Assembly: GCF_002135415.1 (NCBI RefSeq)
Contig: NZ_NEGJ01000014.1
Coordinates: forward strand, 35,509-99,508
Direction of reading: 5' to 3'
DNA: 64,000 nucleotides
Source: Acinetobacter sp. ANC 3832
GTDB lineage: Bacteria; Pseudomonadota; Gammaproteobacteria; Pseudomonadales; Moraxellaceae
Below the pieces are notes generated by a model. That model was given only the letters and a program-made list of their open reading frames with translations, was not told where the DNA came from and did not search any database. The stretch's first letter is position 1; the number at the start of each line of letters is the position of its first letter. A program made the position numbers and the translations under genes. Of this stretch, positions 19,815 to 29,076 are shown piece by piece.

Positions 19815-21518
19815 TTAAGCTTTCAACCACTTCTCAACTTTAGCTTGATCTTCAACTTTCAATTCAATAGTGGTTAAATCACTTTGACCACCCTGAACTT
19901 CAAATTGCATCAACTCATCGCGGCGGAAAGCATGAACCGTAAAAGCACCCTGCTGTTTCGCATATTCATTCAATAATTTTTCAGATGCTTTCACACCATC
20001 AATAGCAACAACTGTATCATTTGCAGATAAGCCAGCTTTCACTGCAACGCTATCTCGACGTGTGTGTTGAACAAGTACACCTTCAGGTTTATCTACAACT
20101 TTTAAACCAAATGGCAAAGCTTTTTCATTTTTCAATGTATAGCTTAAACCGAACTCTGGGAATAATTGATCTAAAGGCAATTCATCTGTGGTGTTAATCA
20201 AATGATTAATTTGTTCCAGCCAATCATCGCCAGTCAGTTCTTTGCATAAATCAAAAATCGTCCGCTCACTAACTTGCATACCATTTTGCGCATTTTCATA
20301 TAAACGGCGCATTAAGGCATCCAAACTTGAACCTTTAAGTCTTAAGCCTAAATCTAAACAAAGTGCAACTAAGCTCCCTTTGTTGTAATAGCTTGTACCT
20401 GCATTATTTGAATTTTCATCTTGACGGTAAAATTTCACCCATGCATCAAAACTGGATTCAGCAACGGTTTGAATTTCACGACCTGGATTTTGCAAATAAC
20501 GATCAATTTGAGATTTAAGTAATTTCAAATATGAATCCTGAGAAATCACATTACTACGAAGTAAAATCAAATCATCATAATAAGAAGTGAAACCTTCAAA
20601 GATCCATAATAAAGATGTATAGCTTTCTTTATCTAAATCATAATTTACAAAATTTTCTGGGCGAATAAATTTCACCAACCATGAATGAAAATATTCATGG
20701 CTACATAAGCCTAAGAATCGTTGATAATCTACAGATGGTTCAGTTGGTTCATTCGCTTTAGGTAAGTCATCACGTGGTGTAATTAAACTGGTACTGTTCG
20801 GATGCTCTAAACCTCCATAACTATTGCCCGTCGCCATGGTCATAAAGGTATAGTTTTTAAATGGTGCCGAACCAAACATTGAAATTTCTGTCGCACAGAT
20901 TTTTTCAATATCTTGCTTCATGCGTTCAGCATTCATTGTATGTTTACCTGAAACAACAAATTCATGCGGGATGCCATTGGCTTCAAAACTAAAGCGTGTT
21001 TGATCTGCCAATTCAAAAGGACTGTCAATCAGTTGCGCATAGTTTTTCGCTTTTAAAGTATGGCGACCTTTCACCAGACTCTTATTTTCTAAGCCCGTCG
21101 CCAATTGAAAGTGTTTCAACTCATTTGGCAGAAAAACTTCAACTTCTACAGGTGCTTCTTCTTGCCCTTCAAGTGCCAAGCAAGCACATGCAGGATTCAC
21201 ATATAAACGTGTTTGATCCACATAAGCGCCACGCACAGACAAATCATAGGCATAAACATCGTATTCAACCGTAATCAACTCATGATCAGTATTAAATAAT
21301 CGCCATTTATTTTTTTCAAATTTGCTAATTTGTAGCAAACGCCCTGCTTCATCATATGCTTTAACTGCTTCGATATGCTTAGAAAATTCACGTAACAAAT
21401 AGCTGCCTGGAATCCAAGTTGGTAGCCATAAGACTTGTGTTGGATTCGCGACAAAACGTAAAGTGACATGAACAAGATGTTGACGGTAATCGTCGAATTC
21501 AATCTGATAATGCAACAT
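19815..21518 (-). CDS. M61 family metallopeptidase with PDZ domain
   Basis: A 567-residue glycyl aminopeptidase-like zinc peptidase. The zinc site is H274-E-Y-F-H278 with the third ligand in WIFEGFTSYYDDL (E307), an order typical of M61. A C-terminal PDZ domain (about 465-545) follows, containing VLVQHTRRDSVAVKAGLSANDTV. No signal peptide is visible, so it is probably cytosolic. It releases N-terminal Gly or Ala residues in characterised members. Standalone gene, convergent with hiuH. Confidence 0.9.
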   Translation of the reverse strand: MLHYQIEFDDYRQHLVHVTLRFVANPTQVLWLPTWIPGSYLLREFSKHIEAVKAYDEAGRLLQISKFEKNKWRLFNTDHELITVEYDVYAYDLSVRGAYVDQTRLYVNPACACLALEGQEEAPVEVEVFLPNELKHFQLATGLENKSLVKGRHTLKAKNYAQLIDSPFELADQTRFSFEANGIPHEFVVSGKHTMNAERMKQDIEKICATEISMFGSAPFKNYTFMTMATGNSYGGLEHPNSTSLITPRDDLPKANEPTEPSVDYQRFLGLCSHEYFHSWLVKFIRPENFVNYDLDKESYTSLLWIFEGFTSYYDDLILLRSNVISQDSYLKLLKSQIDRYLQNPGREIQTVAESSFDAWVKFYRQDENSNNAGTSYYNKGSLVALCLDLGLRLKGSSLDALMRRLYENAQNGMQVSERTIFDLCKELTGDDWLEQINHLINTTDELPLDQLFPEFGLSYTLKNEKALPFGLKVVDKPEGVLVQHTRRDSVAVKAGLSANDTVVAIDGVKASEKLLNEYAKQQGAFTVHAFRRDELMQFEVQGGQSDLTTIELKVEDQAKVEKWLKA

Positions 21519-21644
21519 AATTCGTATTCAAAAAAGTTAGAGAGATAAATTACCAATTAGATTAGCATTTTTTTACAAAGTCATGCTGAGTTAGTCGCAT
21601 TTGTCTACAATTCTGACTAGCGAAGAGAAAAAAAAAGGCATAGC

Positions 21645-22970
21645 ATGCGCAATGTTTCACGCATTCAGCGCCACCGGATCGGCTTTAAAGGTATTCCCCT
21701 GTTGAAAATTTTCATTTATGTCCTCGCGTTACTGAGCTTTTCGTGCTCTACCCTTGTTAATGCTGCTTTACTCAATATTAATCCGCTTACAGTTGAAGCT
21801 GAGTCTTGGACTATTTTAGATCCGCAATCGGGACAAACCATTGCCGAATATAATAGTCATGCACAACGCGCTCCTGCATCTTTAACCAAAATGATGGTTG
21901 CTTATATTGCTTTAAAAGAAATTAAAGCTGGGCATTTACGTAAAGATGAAGTGCTCACTGCAACACCTGTGGTTAATATGGTGCAGTGGGATGAATCTCA
22001 AATGTATCTTAAACCTGGTGAACAAATTTCGATTGATCACTTGCTTGCAGGTTTAGTGGTGATGTCTGCAAATGATGCAGCTGTGACCTTAGCGGAACGT
22101 ATTTCAGGAAGTGTTCCCGCTTTTGTTGAGCGTATGAATAAAGAAGCTCAAGCTTTAGGCATGCAAGATACACACTTTACCAATCCCGCAGGTATTACCA
22201 TGCCTGAGCATTTTTCTTCTGCGCATGACTTAGCACGTTTAGGTCAAGCAGTTACCAGTGAAACACCTGACTATCTAAATTACTCAAAACAGCCTAATTT
22301 TAGTTATAAGCAACGTTTTCATCGGGCAACCAACTGGGTTTTAAAAGAAGACACAAGTGTTGACGGCTTAAAAACAGGTTTTACCAAAGCAGCAGGATAT
22401 AATTTAGCTTTAACAGCACATCGTCCAACAGGTTTAGAAGAATCACCTGATCGTCGCTTAATCGTGGTTGTTATGGGAACAAAAAGTGCGGCAAAGCGTG
22501 CTGAAGTTGCCTATAAACTATTAAATTTGGCTTATGCTTATACACGTGATGAAGTTGCGATTAAAGATAGACAACTCATTGCCGAGCTTCCTGTTGTTCA
22601 ATCCACTTTAAAAATGTTTAAAGTTGAAGCCAAAAAACCGCAAATTGTGACGACATCTTTGTATAACAATCCCATCCCTGTGGATTTGATGAGTTTTGAT
22701 AATATCAATCATAAAGTCATGCTAACTCAAGCCAATGGATTAGTTTCTGTTGTAGAACCACTGCAAGATACCCAAACACATCTGAATGTAGAACTCAACG
22801 TTTCATCACTCACTGCACCACTTGAAAAAATGATGCATCTTGCTAAAGTCAATGTCTATCAAAATGATCAATTGATTCAAAGTTTTGATATTGAAGATGA
22901 AGTACATATAGAACAAGCAAGCTGGTTTGAACGCTTAATCATGTGGCTTAAAACAATTTTTAATTTCTGA
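21645..22970 (+). CDS. D-alanyl-D-alanine carboxypeptidase (PBP5/6 type)
   Basis: A 441-residue penicillin-binding protein trimming the terminal D-Ala of peptidoglycan pentapeptides. Catalytic motifs are complete: S79-L-T-K82 (SxxK), S141-A-N143 (SxN) and K243-T-G (KTG). Residues 1-41 hold a basic stretch then a hydrophobic signal segment. The C-terminal beta-rich PBP5 domain ends in an amphipathic helix (SWFERLIMWLKTIFNF) that would anchor it to the outer leaflet of the inner membrane. A terminator follows, overlapping the region just before ndh. Confidence 0.92.
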   Translation: MRNVSRIQRHRIGFKGIPLLKIFIYVLALLSFSCSTLVNAALLNINPLTVEAESWTILDPQSGQTIAEYNSHAQRAPASLTKMMVAYIALKEIKAGHLRKDEVLTATPVVNMVQWDESQMYLKPGEQISIDHLLAGLVVMSANDAAVTLAERISGSVPAFVERMNKEAQALGMQDTHFTNPAGITMPEHFSSAHDLARLGQAVTSETPDYLNYSKQPNFSYKQRFHRATNWVLKEDTSVDGLKTGFTKAAGYNLALTAHRPTGLEESPDRRLIVVVMGTKSAAKRAEVAYKLLNLAYAYTRDEVAIKDRQLIAELPVVQSTLKMFKVEAKKPQIVTTSLYNNPIPVDLMSFDNINHKVMLTQANGLVSVVEPLQDTQTHLNVELNVSSLTAPLEKMMHLAKVNVYQNDQLIQSFDIEDEVHIEQASWFERLIMWLKTIFNF

Positions 22971-23064
22971 TGAAACAATCATCTCAATTATAAAAACCAA
23001 CTATTTTGCTTAGTTTTATTGTAAAACTGTAACTTGTTAAACAATAAAGCTTTATTTTGACAAC

Positions 23065-23096
23065 TGGGATGGCATATTAATGTCATCCCATTTTTT
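23065..23096 (+). terminator. Terminator/attenuator upstream of ndh
   Basis: TGGGATGGCAT-ATTA-ATGTCATCCCA (11 bp with one G-U pair) followed by six T. It ends the PBP5/6 transcript, but lies only about 25 bp from the ndh start codon, so ndh transcription must either begin within it or read through it. Confidence 0.75.
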
Positions 23097-23119
23097 ATAA
23101 AAACAAATTAGGTCAAAAT

Positions 23120-24406
23120 ATGTCAAAACCTCATCATATCGTCATTGTCGGTGGTGGCGCAGGCGGTTTAGAGTTAGCAACTCAACTTGGTGATACCTTC
23201 GGTAAATCAAAAAAAGCCAAAATCACATTGGTTGATCAAAAGCTTACGCATATTTGGAAACCACTATTGCATGAAATCGCTGCGGGCACGATGAATCCCA
23301 CTGATGAAGAAACCAATTATTATGCACATGCTGCTAAACATGATTATGAGTTTGTTTTAGGTCGTTTAGAAGATGTTCAAAGCCAACAAAAAGAAGTACA
23401 GCTCAGTAAAACCCAATCCTCAAAATATGATGCTTCAGGCGAGTTATTTAACCTGCATTATGACACGCTTATTTTAGCAGTTGGCTCAGTATCTAATGAT
23501 TTCAATACACCAGGTGTCAAAGAGTTTTGCCATTATTTAGACAGTCGTCAACAAGCTGAAATTTTCCAACAAGATTTATTGCATTTATATTTAGATGCAC
23601 AAAATAAAAATGTTGAGCGTAATTTACAAATTGCCATTATCGGTGCAGGTGCGACGGGTGTAGAACTTTCAGCTGAATTGGTTGAAGCCAAACAAAATTT
23701 CTATAAATATGGTCTAAATAAAATCAACCCAAACAATGTCAAAATTTCACTCGTTGAAGGTGCAAATCGTATTTTACCTGCTCTCTCTGAAAAAATTGCA
23801 GAACATGCAACGAAGCAATTGGAACGAATGAAAATAGATGTACTGACTGCGAAACGTGTTGAAAAAGTCGATGCCGAAAAAATCTATTTCACAGATGGTA
23901 CAAGTATTCATGCCGAACTAAAAGTATGGGCAGCTGGTATAAAAACACCTGATGTTATTGCAAATTTAAAAGGTTTTGAGAAAGATCGAATGGGTCGTCT
24001 TGATGTTTATGCAACTTTGCAAACTAAGTCTGATCCTAATATTTTTGCTTTTGGTGATTGTGCACATTGTATTCTAGATGCAAGAGAAGCTGCACTTGGT
24101 CCTCGTGCTCAAGTTGCAAGCCAGCAAGCCAACTTCTTAGTGGATGCGATGCAAGCACGTATCAATGGCAAACAACAACCCATGTTCCAATTCTCAGACA
24201 AAGGCTCTTTGGTCTCTCTGAGTAAGAATAAAGCGGTTGGTGAATTGCTCGGACAGGTCAATGTTCAAGGCTTTGTTGCGAAATCGATGTATGTTTCTTT
24301 GTACCGTATGCATCAAGCCACAATTTATGGTTATGCACATGCGGGCTTACTCACTGCCAAAGATTTTGTTACACGGAAAATCACACCAAAGATAAAATTG
24401 CATTGA
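23120..24406 (+). CDS. ndh: Type II NADH:quinone oxidoreductase
   Basis: A 428-residue, non-proton-pumping respiratory dehydrogenase that passes electrons from NADH via FAD to quinone at the inner membrane. FAD-binding fold at the start (IVIVGGGAGGLELATQLG), then HIWKPLLHEIAAGTMNP as in E. coli Ndh, an NADH-binding fold (IAIIGAGATGVELSAEL, about residue 175), and FAFGDCAHC for FAD. The C-terminal region (YRMHQATIYGYAHAGL) gives membrane contact. The leader is short and overlaps a terminator hairpin, which may control expression. Confidence 0.93.
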   Translation: MSKPHHIVIVGGGAGGLELATQLGDTFGKSKKAKITLVDQKLTHIWKPLLHEIAAGTMNPTDEETNYYAHAAKHDYEFVLGRLEDVQSQQKEVQLSKTQSSKYDASGELFNLHYDTLILAVGSVSNDFNTPGVKEFCHYLDSRQQAEIFQQDLLHLYLDAQNKNVERNLQIAIIGAGATGVELSAELVEAKQNFYKYGLNKINPNNVKISLVEGANRILPALSEKIAEHATKQLERMKIDVLTAKRVEKVDAEKIYFTDGTSIHAELKVWAAGIKTPDVIANLKGFEKDRMGRLDVYATLQTKSDPNIFAFGDCAHCILDAREAALGPRAQVASQQANFLVDAMQARINGKQQPMFQFSDKGSLVSLSKNKAVGELLGQVNVQGFVAKSMYVSLYRMHQATIYGYAHAGLLTAKDFVTRKITPKIKLH

Positions 24407-24444
24407 AATTTGGGAATATGCCCCTATAAAGTATAAAACGTCGT

Positions 24445-24470
24445 AAAAACGTAAGAAAATACGGTTTTTT
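24445..24470 (+). terminator. Probable terminator of ndh
   Basis: AAAAACGTA-AGAAAA-TAC(G)GTTTTTT with one bulge, 38 bp after the ndh stop. Confidence 0.5.
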
Positions 24471-24543
24471 GAATGAAATCATTCTACAAATGCCGCATTT
24501 CAATTTATGATGTCCTCTTAGAAAATTTGAATGGATCAGTAAC

Positions 24544-25026
24544 ATGACTGCTATTGCACATAACTCTGTAGTTTCTTTCAACTACAAATTAACGAATGCA
24601 GAGGGTGAAACTCTCGACCAATCTCAAGGTGAGCCGCTTGCTTATTTGCATGGTGCAGGTAACATCATCCCTGGTTTAGAAAAAGCATTATTAGGCAAAA
24701 CTGTTGGTGAAAAATTCACTGTAAACGTTCCTGCTGCTGAAGGTTATGGCGAATATAATCCTGACCTAGTTCAAGAAGTTCCTGCGCAAATGTTCCAAGG
24801 CGTAGACAACATCGAAGCGGGCATGCAATTCCAAGCTCAAACTGATGATGGCGTTCAAATCGTAACTGTTAAAGCAATTGAAGGCGACAACATTCTTGTT
24901 GATGCTAACTTCCCACTTGCTGGTCAAGATTTAACATTTGATGTTGAAATCGTTGAAATCCGTGAAGCTTCTCCTGAAGAATTAGAACACGGTCATGTAC
25001 ATGGTGCAGGTGGTCATCACCACTAA
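24544..25026 (+). CDS. slyD: FKBP-type peptidyl-prolyl isomerase SlyD
   Basis: A 160-residue cytosolic prolyl isomerase and chaperone. FKBP domain split by the insert-in-flap domain: start VVSFNYKLTNAEGETLDQS, YLHGAGNIIPGLEKALLGK, then the IF domain about residues 75-120, and DLTFDVEIVEIREA. The tail HGHVHGAGGHHH is a shortened form of the metal-binding SlyD tail, with His but without the Cys residues of E. coli. It may bind nickel for hydrogenase or urease maturation in other bacteria (established for E. coli). Confidence 0.93.
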   Translation: MTAIAHNSVVSFNYKLTNAEGETLDQSQGEPLAYLHGAGNIIPGLEKALLGKTVGEKFTVNVPAAEGYGEYNPDLVQEVPAQMFQGVDNIEAGMQFQAQTDDGVQIVTVKAIEGDNILVDANFPLAGQDLTFDVEIVEIREASPEELEHGHVHGAGGHHH

Positions 25027-25042
25027 GATCATTTGATCTAAT

Positions 25043-25074
25043 AAAAGGCAAAGTATTTTTACTTTGCCTTTTTT
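25043..25074 (+). terminator. Terminator of slyD
   Basis: AAAAGGCAAAGTA-TTTT-TACTTTGCCTTTTT, a 13-bp perfect stem. Confidence 0.9.
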
Positions 25075-25135
25075 ATGGGTTATTTTTACGATATTTTAAG
25101 TGACCACTATTTAGATACTTGGATTATTTGGCGAC

Positions 25136-26575
25136 GTGCAACAATTTCAATTGATTTGGTTTAGACAAGATTTACGCTTACAAGATCATGCAGCGTTGTG
25201 GCATGCAACGACAGCAGGACAAACCATTGCCGTTGTGATTCTTTCACCTGAACAATGGCAATTGCACGATGATGCACCCATTAAAATTGATTTTTATTTG
25301 CGTCAACTACAACAACTCAAACAAAATTTAGACTCTCTCAATATTCCTCTGATCATTGAAATTATTCCCCTTTGGAAAAATATCCCTCAATTTATTCAGA
25401 AACTATGTTTAGATTTCAATATTACCGATGTACACGCCAATATTGAACTGGGTCAAAATGAATTAACACGTGATGCAAGTATTCAACAATTATTAAACCA
25501 GAGTCACAAAGAACTACAACTTTATCATGACCGTACTTTATTTCCTGTAGCCACGATTCGTAATAAAAGTAATCTACCTTATCAAGTGTTTGGTGCCTTT
25601 AAAAAGCAATGTTATGAACATCTGAGCATTTCTCTCCCACAATGCTTTCCGCAGCCTGAAGTCCAAAAACAAATCAACATTAAATTCCCTCAGTATCATT
25701 CTAAAATTCCAAATATTGAAGAATTATATGAGATGAGTGTTACTCAAAACCAACGTGATTTATGGCAAGTTAGTGAAGCTCATGCCCTGCAATATTTAGA
25801 TGATTTTATAGAAAATAAAGTAAGCAGCTATCAAAAAGAAAGAGACTTTCCAAATTTAAATGGGACCAGTCAACTCTCTGCTTATTTAAATATTGGTATT
25901 CTTTCTATTCGACAATGTATTCAAGCTTTATTTCGTCATCAGCAAGGTCAGTTTCACATTGATAATGAAGGGCAACAAACTTGGCTAGATGAGTTGCTAT
26001 GGCGAGAGTTCTATCAACATATTTTATTCGATTTTCCAAAAGTTTCTAAGCATCTTCCTTTTAAAGACAATACTCAAAAAATCCAATGGCGACATGCACC
26101 TGAAGATTTAATTGCATGGCAACAAGGTCAAACAGGTATTCCTATTGTTGATGCAGGCATGCGTCAACTGCTTTCTACAGGTTGGATGCACAATAGAGTC
26201 CGTATGATTGTTGCCATGTTTTTATGTAAAAATCTGCTTATTGATTGGCGTTTAGGCGAACAATGGTTTATGCAACATTTGATCGATGGTGATTTAGCGG
26301 CCAATAATGGTGGATGGCAATGGTGTGCTTCAACAGGAACGGATTCTGTACCCTATTTTCGAATATTCAACCCTGTTAGCCAATCGCAAAAATTTGATAT
26401 GGGTGGTGACTATATTCGTCGCTGGGTTCCTGAATTAATCCATTTAGATGCAAAAATGATTCATGAACCTTATGCTAAAAATCCAAATTTACAATTGAAT
26501 TATCCAAAGCCGATGGTAGACTTAAAAGCGAGTCGTATTAGAGCAATTGAGGCTTTCAAAAGGATTTCACTATAA
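25136..26575 (+). CDS. phrB: Deoxyribodipyrimidine photolyase
   Basis: A 479-residue light-driven DNA repair enzyme that splits cyclobutane pyrimidine dimers. N-terminal antenna domain (LIWFRQDLRLQDHAAL) and C-terminal FAD domain with TWLDELLWREFYQHIL, GMRQLLSTGWMHNRVRM and DGDLAANNGGWQWCASTGTD. The start is a GTG at 25136; no ATG lies near, and the protein begins exactly at the antenna domain. The tail after IFNPVSQSQKFD is of normal length. Confidence 0.93.
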   Translation: MQQFQLIWFRQDLRLQDHAALWHATTAGQTIAVVILSPEQWQLHDDAPIKIDFYLRQLQQLKQNLDSLNIPLIIEIIPLWKNIPQFIQKLCLDFNITDVHANIELGQNELTRDASIQQLLNQSHKELQLYHDRTLFPVATIRNKSNLPYQVFGAFKKQCYEHLSISLPQCFPQPEVQKQINIKFPQYHSKIPNIEELYEMSVTQNQRDLWQVSEAHALQYLDDFIENKVSSYQKERDFPNLNGTSQLSAYLNIGILSIRQCIQALFRHQQGQFHIDNEGQQTWLDELLWREFYQHILFDFPKVSKHLPFKDNTQKIQWRHAPEDLIAWQQGQTGIPIVDAGMRQLLSTGWMHNRVRMIVAMFLCKNLLIDWRLGEQWFMQHLIDGDLAANNGGWQWCASTGTDSVPYFRIFNPVSQSQKFDMGGDYIRRWVPELIHLDAKMIHEPYAKNPNLQLNYPKPMVDLKASRIRAIEAFKRISL

Positions 26576-26577
26576 TT

Positions 26578-27201
26578 TTAAGCATTAACTGATGTTAAAT
26601 TATGCTTCGCTTTTTTTTCAAAGTTTTCTCTAAAATATTTAGTCTGATAAAGGGGTTGCATTGCATAAAAATAGTGCAGTACTTCTGCCCTTTTAATTTT
26701 ATAAATACTGGGTTCAACCCATGAGTATTCTTGTTGAATTTGCTGTTCATATTCTGCAAATCTGTTTGAATCACTGCCTAAAATCGCTAAATCAATATCC
26801 AACAAATAATTCAAATCAGAATCTAAAGATGGCTGATGTTTTTTAGTCGCAACAATCCACCAATAAACTTTAGGAATTTGAGCTTGATCAACTATTTCAG
26901 TGCAAAGCTTTTTCATTAATTCAGCACTCTGCTCTTCATTATCCGAAACTTTAGGGTCGTAGATAACATCATGAAACCAAATTGCGAGTTCGACAGCAAT
27001 AGGATCTTGGAGCTGATGTTTGATTTGATGAAATAATTGAAGACATTCAACAATATGCTGAACAGTATGATAATGCCTTTCGGGTTCTGTATAAGCACTT
27101 AAAAGTATTGAATAAATTGATGTATTTTTGTCATGAGTTAATGACAATTTGATAGCAAATTGTTCCCAATACATTTGAAATTGATCAATATATTTTTGCA
27201 T
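26578..27201 (-). CDS. HD-domain phosphohydrolase
   Basis: Cytosolic protein of about 207 residues of the predicted metal-dependent HD superfamily hydrolases. Metal ligands are visible in RHYHTVQHIVE and AIWFHDVIYDP (H...HD...), with a later Asp in LDIDLAILGSD. Substrate unknown; relatives are often annotated only by fold. The ATG at 27201 is preferred over the TTG/ATG at 27219/27216 because AGGTTG lies upstream at good spacing. It ends 2 bp from the convergent photolyase stop and is downstream of yaaA, probably in one transcript (27 bp gap). Confidence 0.82.
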   Translation of the reverse strand: MQKYIDQFQMYWEQFAIKLSLTHDKNTSIYSILLSAYTEPERHYHTVQHIVECLQLFHQIKHQLQDPIAVELAIWFHDVIYDPKVSDNEEQSAELMKKLCTEIVDQAQIPKVYWWIVATKKHQPSLDSDLNYLLDIDLAILGSDSNRFAEYEQQIQQEYSWVEPSIYKIKRAEVLHYFYAMQPLYQTKYFRENFEKKAKHNLTSVNA

Positions 27202-27228
27202 TGGAAACAACCTCATCAATGATTCAAA

Positions 27229-28008
27229 TTAAGTGACTTGTTCATCTCGTTTAAATACCAACTCACCTTTGAGTGAGCTTTCAGCATCAAAATAATAACC
27301 ACTTATATTAAATGATTTTAAATCTTCTGCCTTTTCCAATTTGTTTTCAATGATGTAACGAGCCATTAAACCACGCGCTTTTTTTGCATAAAAACTGATG
27401 ACTTTATATTGACCATTTTTCTGATCAAGGAATACAGGTTTAATAATTTCAGCCTGAATTTTACTTTCTTTGACCGACTTATAATATTCATCTGATGAAA
27501 TATTCACCAACAATTCTAATTCAAACTGTTTTAAATCATCATTAATTAAATGAGTAATGATCTCTCCCCAAAACTCATACAAATTATGACCACGTAAATT
27601 GGCTAATTTTGTCCCCATTTCTAAACGATAAGGCATCATTAAATCTAGTGGGCGTAATAATCCATATAAACCTGAAAGCATTCGCAAATGTTTTTGGGCA
27701 AATTGAATATCTTCATCTTTTAAATGATAAGCATCCAAACCCGTATAAACATCGCCTTTAAATGCAAAAATTGCCTGTCGAGCATTGGCAAAATTAAAAT
27801 CAGCATTCCAATCATGAAAGCGACCAACATTTAAAGTAGCAATTTTTTCACTAACACTCATTAATTTGGAGATTTCAGAAGCAGATAATTTACGACTTAG
27901 GTCTATAAGCTGTTGAGATTGGTCTAGCAGTCTTGGTAAAGTATGCAAATCAGTAGGAAGTGCAGATTCATAATCTAAAGTCTTAGCAGGGGAAATTAAG
28001 GCGAGCAT
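27229..28008 (-). CDS. yaaA: Peroxide stress protein YaaA
   Basis: About 259 residues, matching YaaA (DUF328) over its full length: [36 protein letters not shown] and the basic [20 protein letters not shown] helix-hairpin region. E. coli YaaA is under OxyR and limits intracellular free iron and DNA damage during hydrogen peroxide stress; it binds DNA. The ATG at 28008 has AGGAAG directly upstream, so the longer reading from 28038 is not needed. Confidence 0.92.
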   Translation of the reverse strand: MLALISPAKTLDYESALPTDLHTLPRLLDQSQQLIDLSRKLSASEISKLMSVSEKIATLNVGRFHDWNADFNFANARQAIFAFKGDVYTGLDAYHLKDEDIQFAQKHLRMLSGLYGLLRPLDLMMPYRLEMGTKLANLRGHNLYEFWGEIITHLINDDLKQFELELLVNISSDEYYKSVKESKIQAEIIKPVFLDQKNGQYKVISFYAKKARGLMARYIIENKLEKAEDLKSFNISGYYFDAESSLKGELVFKRDEQVT

Positions 28009-28132
28009 GGTCTTCCTGATCAAAAAATAATTAATCAAACTATAACAGTCGGTTTATTTTAATGCCAATTCGTGTTTTCTGTGAGCATAATCGGTAAACT
28101 ATAGCGCTTCCCTGCCATCTATCGTTTAAATT

Positions 28133-28765
28133 ATGTCCGATCATCTGTTCATTCAAGGTCCTGTGGGCAAAGTTGAAGTCTTTGTTGACTATCCACAGGG
28201 CGAAGTAAAAGGATTTGCTGTCGTTTGTCATCCTCATCCCCTTCAGGGTGGAACACCTCAACATAAAGTCCCTGCATTACTTGCGCAAATTCTTGTTGAA
28301 CAGGGATGTATTGTTTATCGTCCAAGTTTCCGTGGCTCAGGTCAAAGTGAAGGTATTCACGATGAAGGCTTTGGCGAAAGTGATGATATTTTAGCGGTGA
28401 TTCAACACGTTCGTCTATTACACAAAGGTCTATCTTTTTATGTCGGTGGATTTAGTTTCGGCGCACATGTTATGGCAAAAGCTTATCATGCTCTACCTGA
28501 TGAAATTAAACCGAAACAAGTGATTTTATGTGGTCTTCCAACCGCAACAGTCGATGGCATACGAAATTATGTAACACCTGAAATTAAGGGTGATATTTTA
28601 TTTGTTCATGGTGAAGCAGATCCAACGACATTGTTGTCGGATATGTTGGCTTGGGCTAAACCACAGCGTCATCTCGTTACCGTTTTACCAGGTGCCAACC
28701 ACTTCTTTACAGGTTATTTAAAACAATTACGAATTGCGATTGCACGGTTTTTATTGGTGCCTTAA
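28133..28765 (+). CDS. Alpha/beta hydrolase
   Basis: A 210-residue cytosolic hydrolase. Nucleophile elbow G-F-S109-F-G-A, oxyanion region CHPHPLQGGTPQHK, acid in VHGEADPTT and His in LPGANHFFTGYL. This short family (CC_2097-like or YqiA-like hydrolases) has no settled substrate. Divergent from yaaA; followed by an intrinsic terminator. Confidence 0.85.
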   Translation: MSDHLFIQGPVGKVEVFVDYPQGEVKGFAVVCHPHPLQGGTPQHKVPALLAQILVEQGCIVYRPSFRGSGQSEGIHDEGFGESDDILAVIQHVRLLHKGLSFYVGGFSFGAHVMAKAYHALPDEIKPKQVILCGLPTATVDGIRNYVTPEIKGDILFVHGEADPTTLLSDMLAWAKPQRHLVTVLPGANHFFTGYLKQLRIAIARFLLVP

Positions 28766-28798
28766 TCGAATTTAAAAGATACGAAGATCGTATAATAA

Positions 28799-28834
28799 AT
28801 GAAGACTAAATTAAGATTTAGCCTTCATTTTTTT
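28799..28834 (+). terminator. Terminator of alpha/beta hydrolase gene
   Basis: ATGAAG-A-CTAAAT / ATTTAG-C-CTTCAT stem with one mismatch, followed by eight T. Confidence 0.8.
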
Positions 28835-28962
28835 AAATCAATATAAGGGTCTTTTGATATTTCATAATGTTCAGCAAATACAAATACACGCTCATTTAAA
28901 CGAATTTTTAAAATATCTTCTAAATCTAGAGCTGTATCAATATAATAAACAGTATTAGAAAT
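28825..28962 (-). pseudogene. 3' remnant of an unidentified gene
   Basis: On the minus strand 45 codons read cleanly into a TGA, with content like a real protein end (TALDLEDILKIRLNERV, then FVFAEHYEISKDPYIDL). There is no start codon: an in-frame TAA lies just upstream at 28963-28965. It is best read as the surviving tail of a deleted gene at the edge of the RNA-repair island. I do not recognise the family. Its stop overlaps the hydrolase terminator. Confidence 0.5.
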
Positions 28963-29076
28963 TTAAAATAACAACACTGATAATACTCGTCATTAACGAC
29001 GCACTCCGAGTAAACAACGTGCACCAATCAAAATTGTACTGCTGTAAATCATCTATTTTTAGATACAAGCACCTGA

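Noticed and set aside
28993..29052. 19-codon minus-strand ORF with a hydrophobic middle, downstream of rtcR
   Set aside because: No ribosome site and too short to judge; could be the tail of a lost gene, but evidence is weak.
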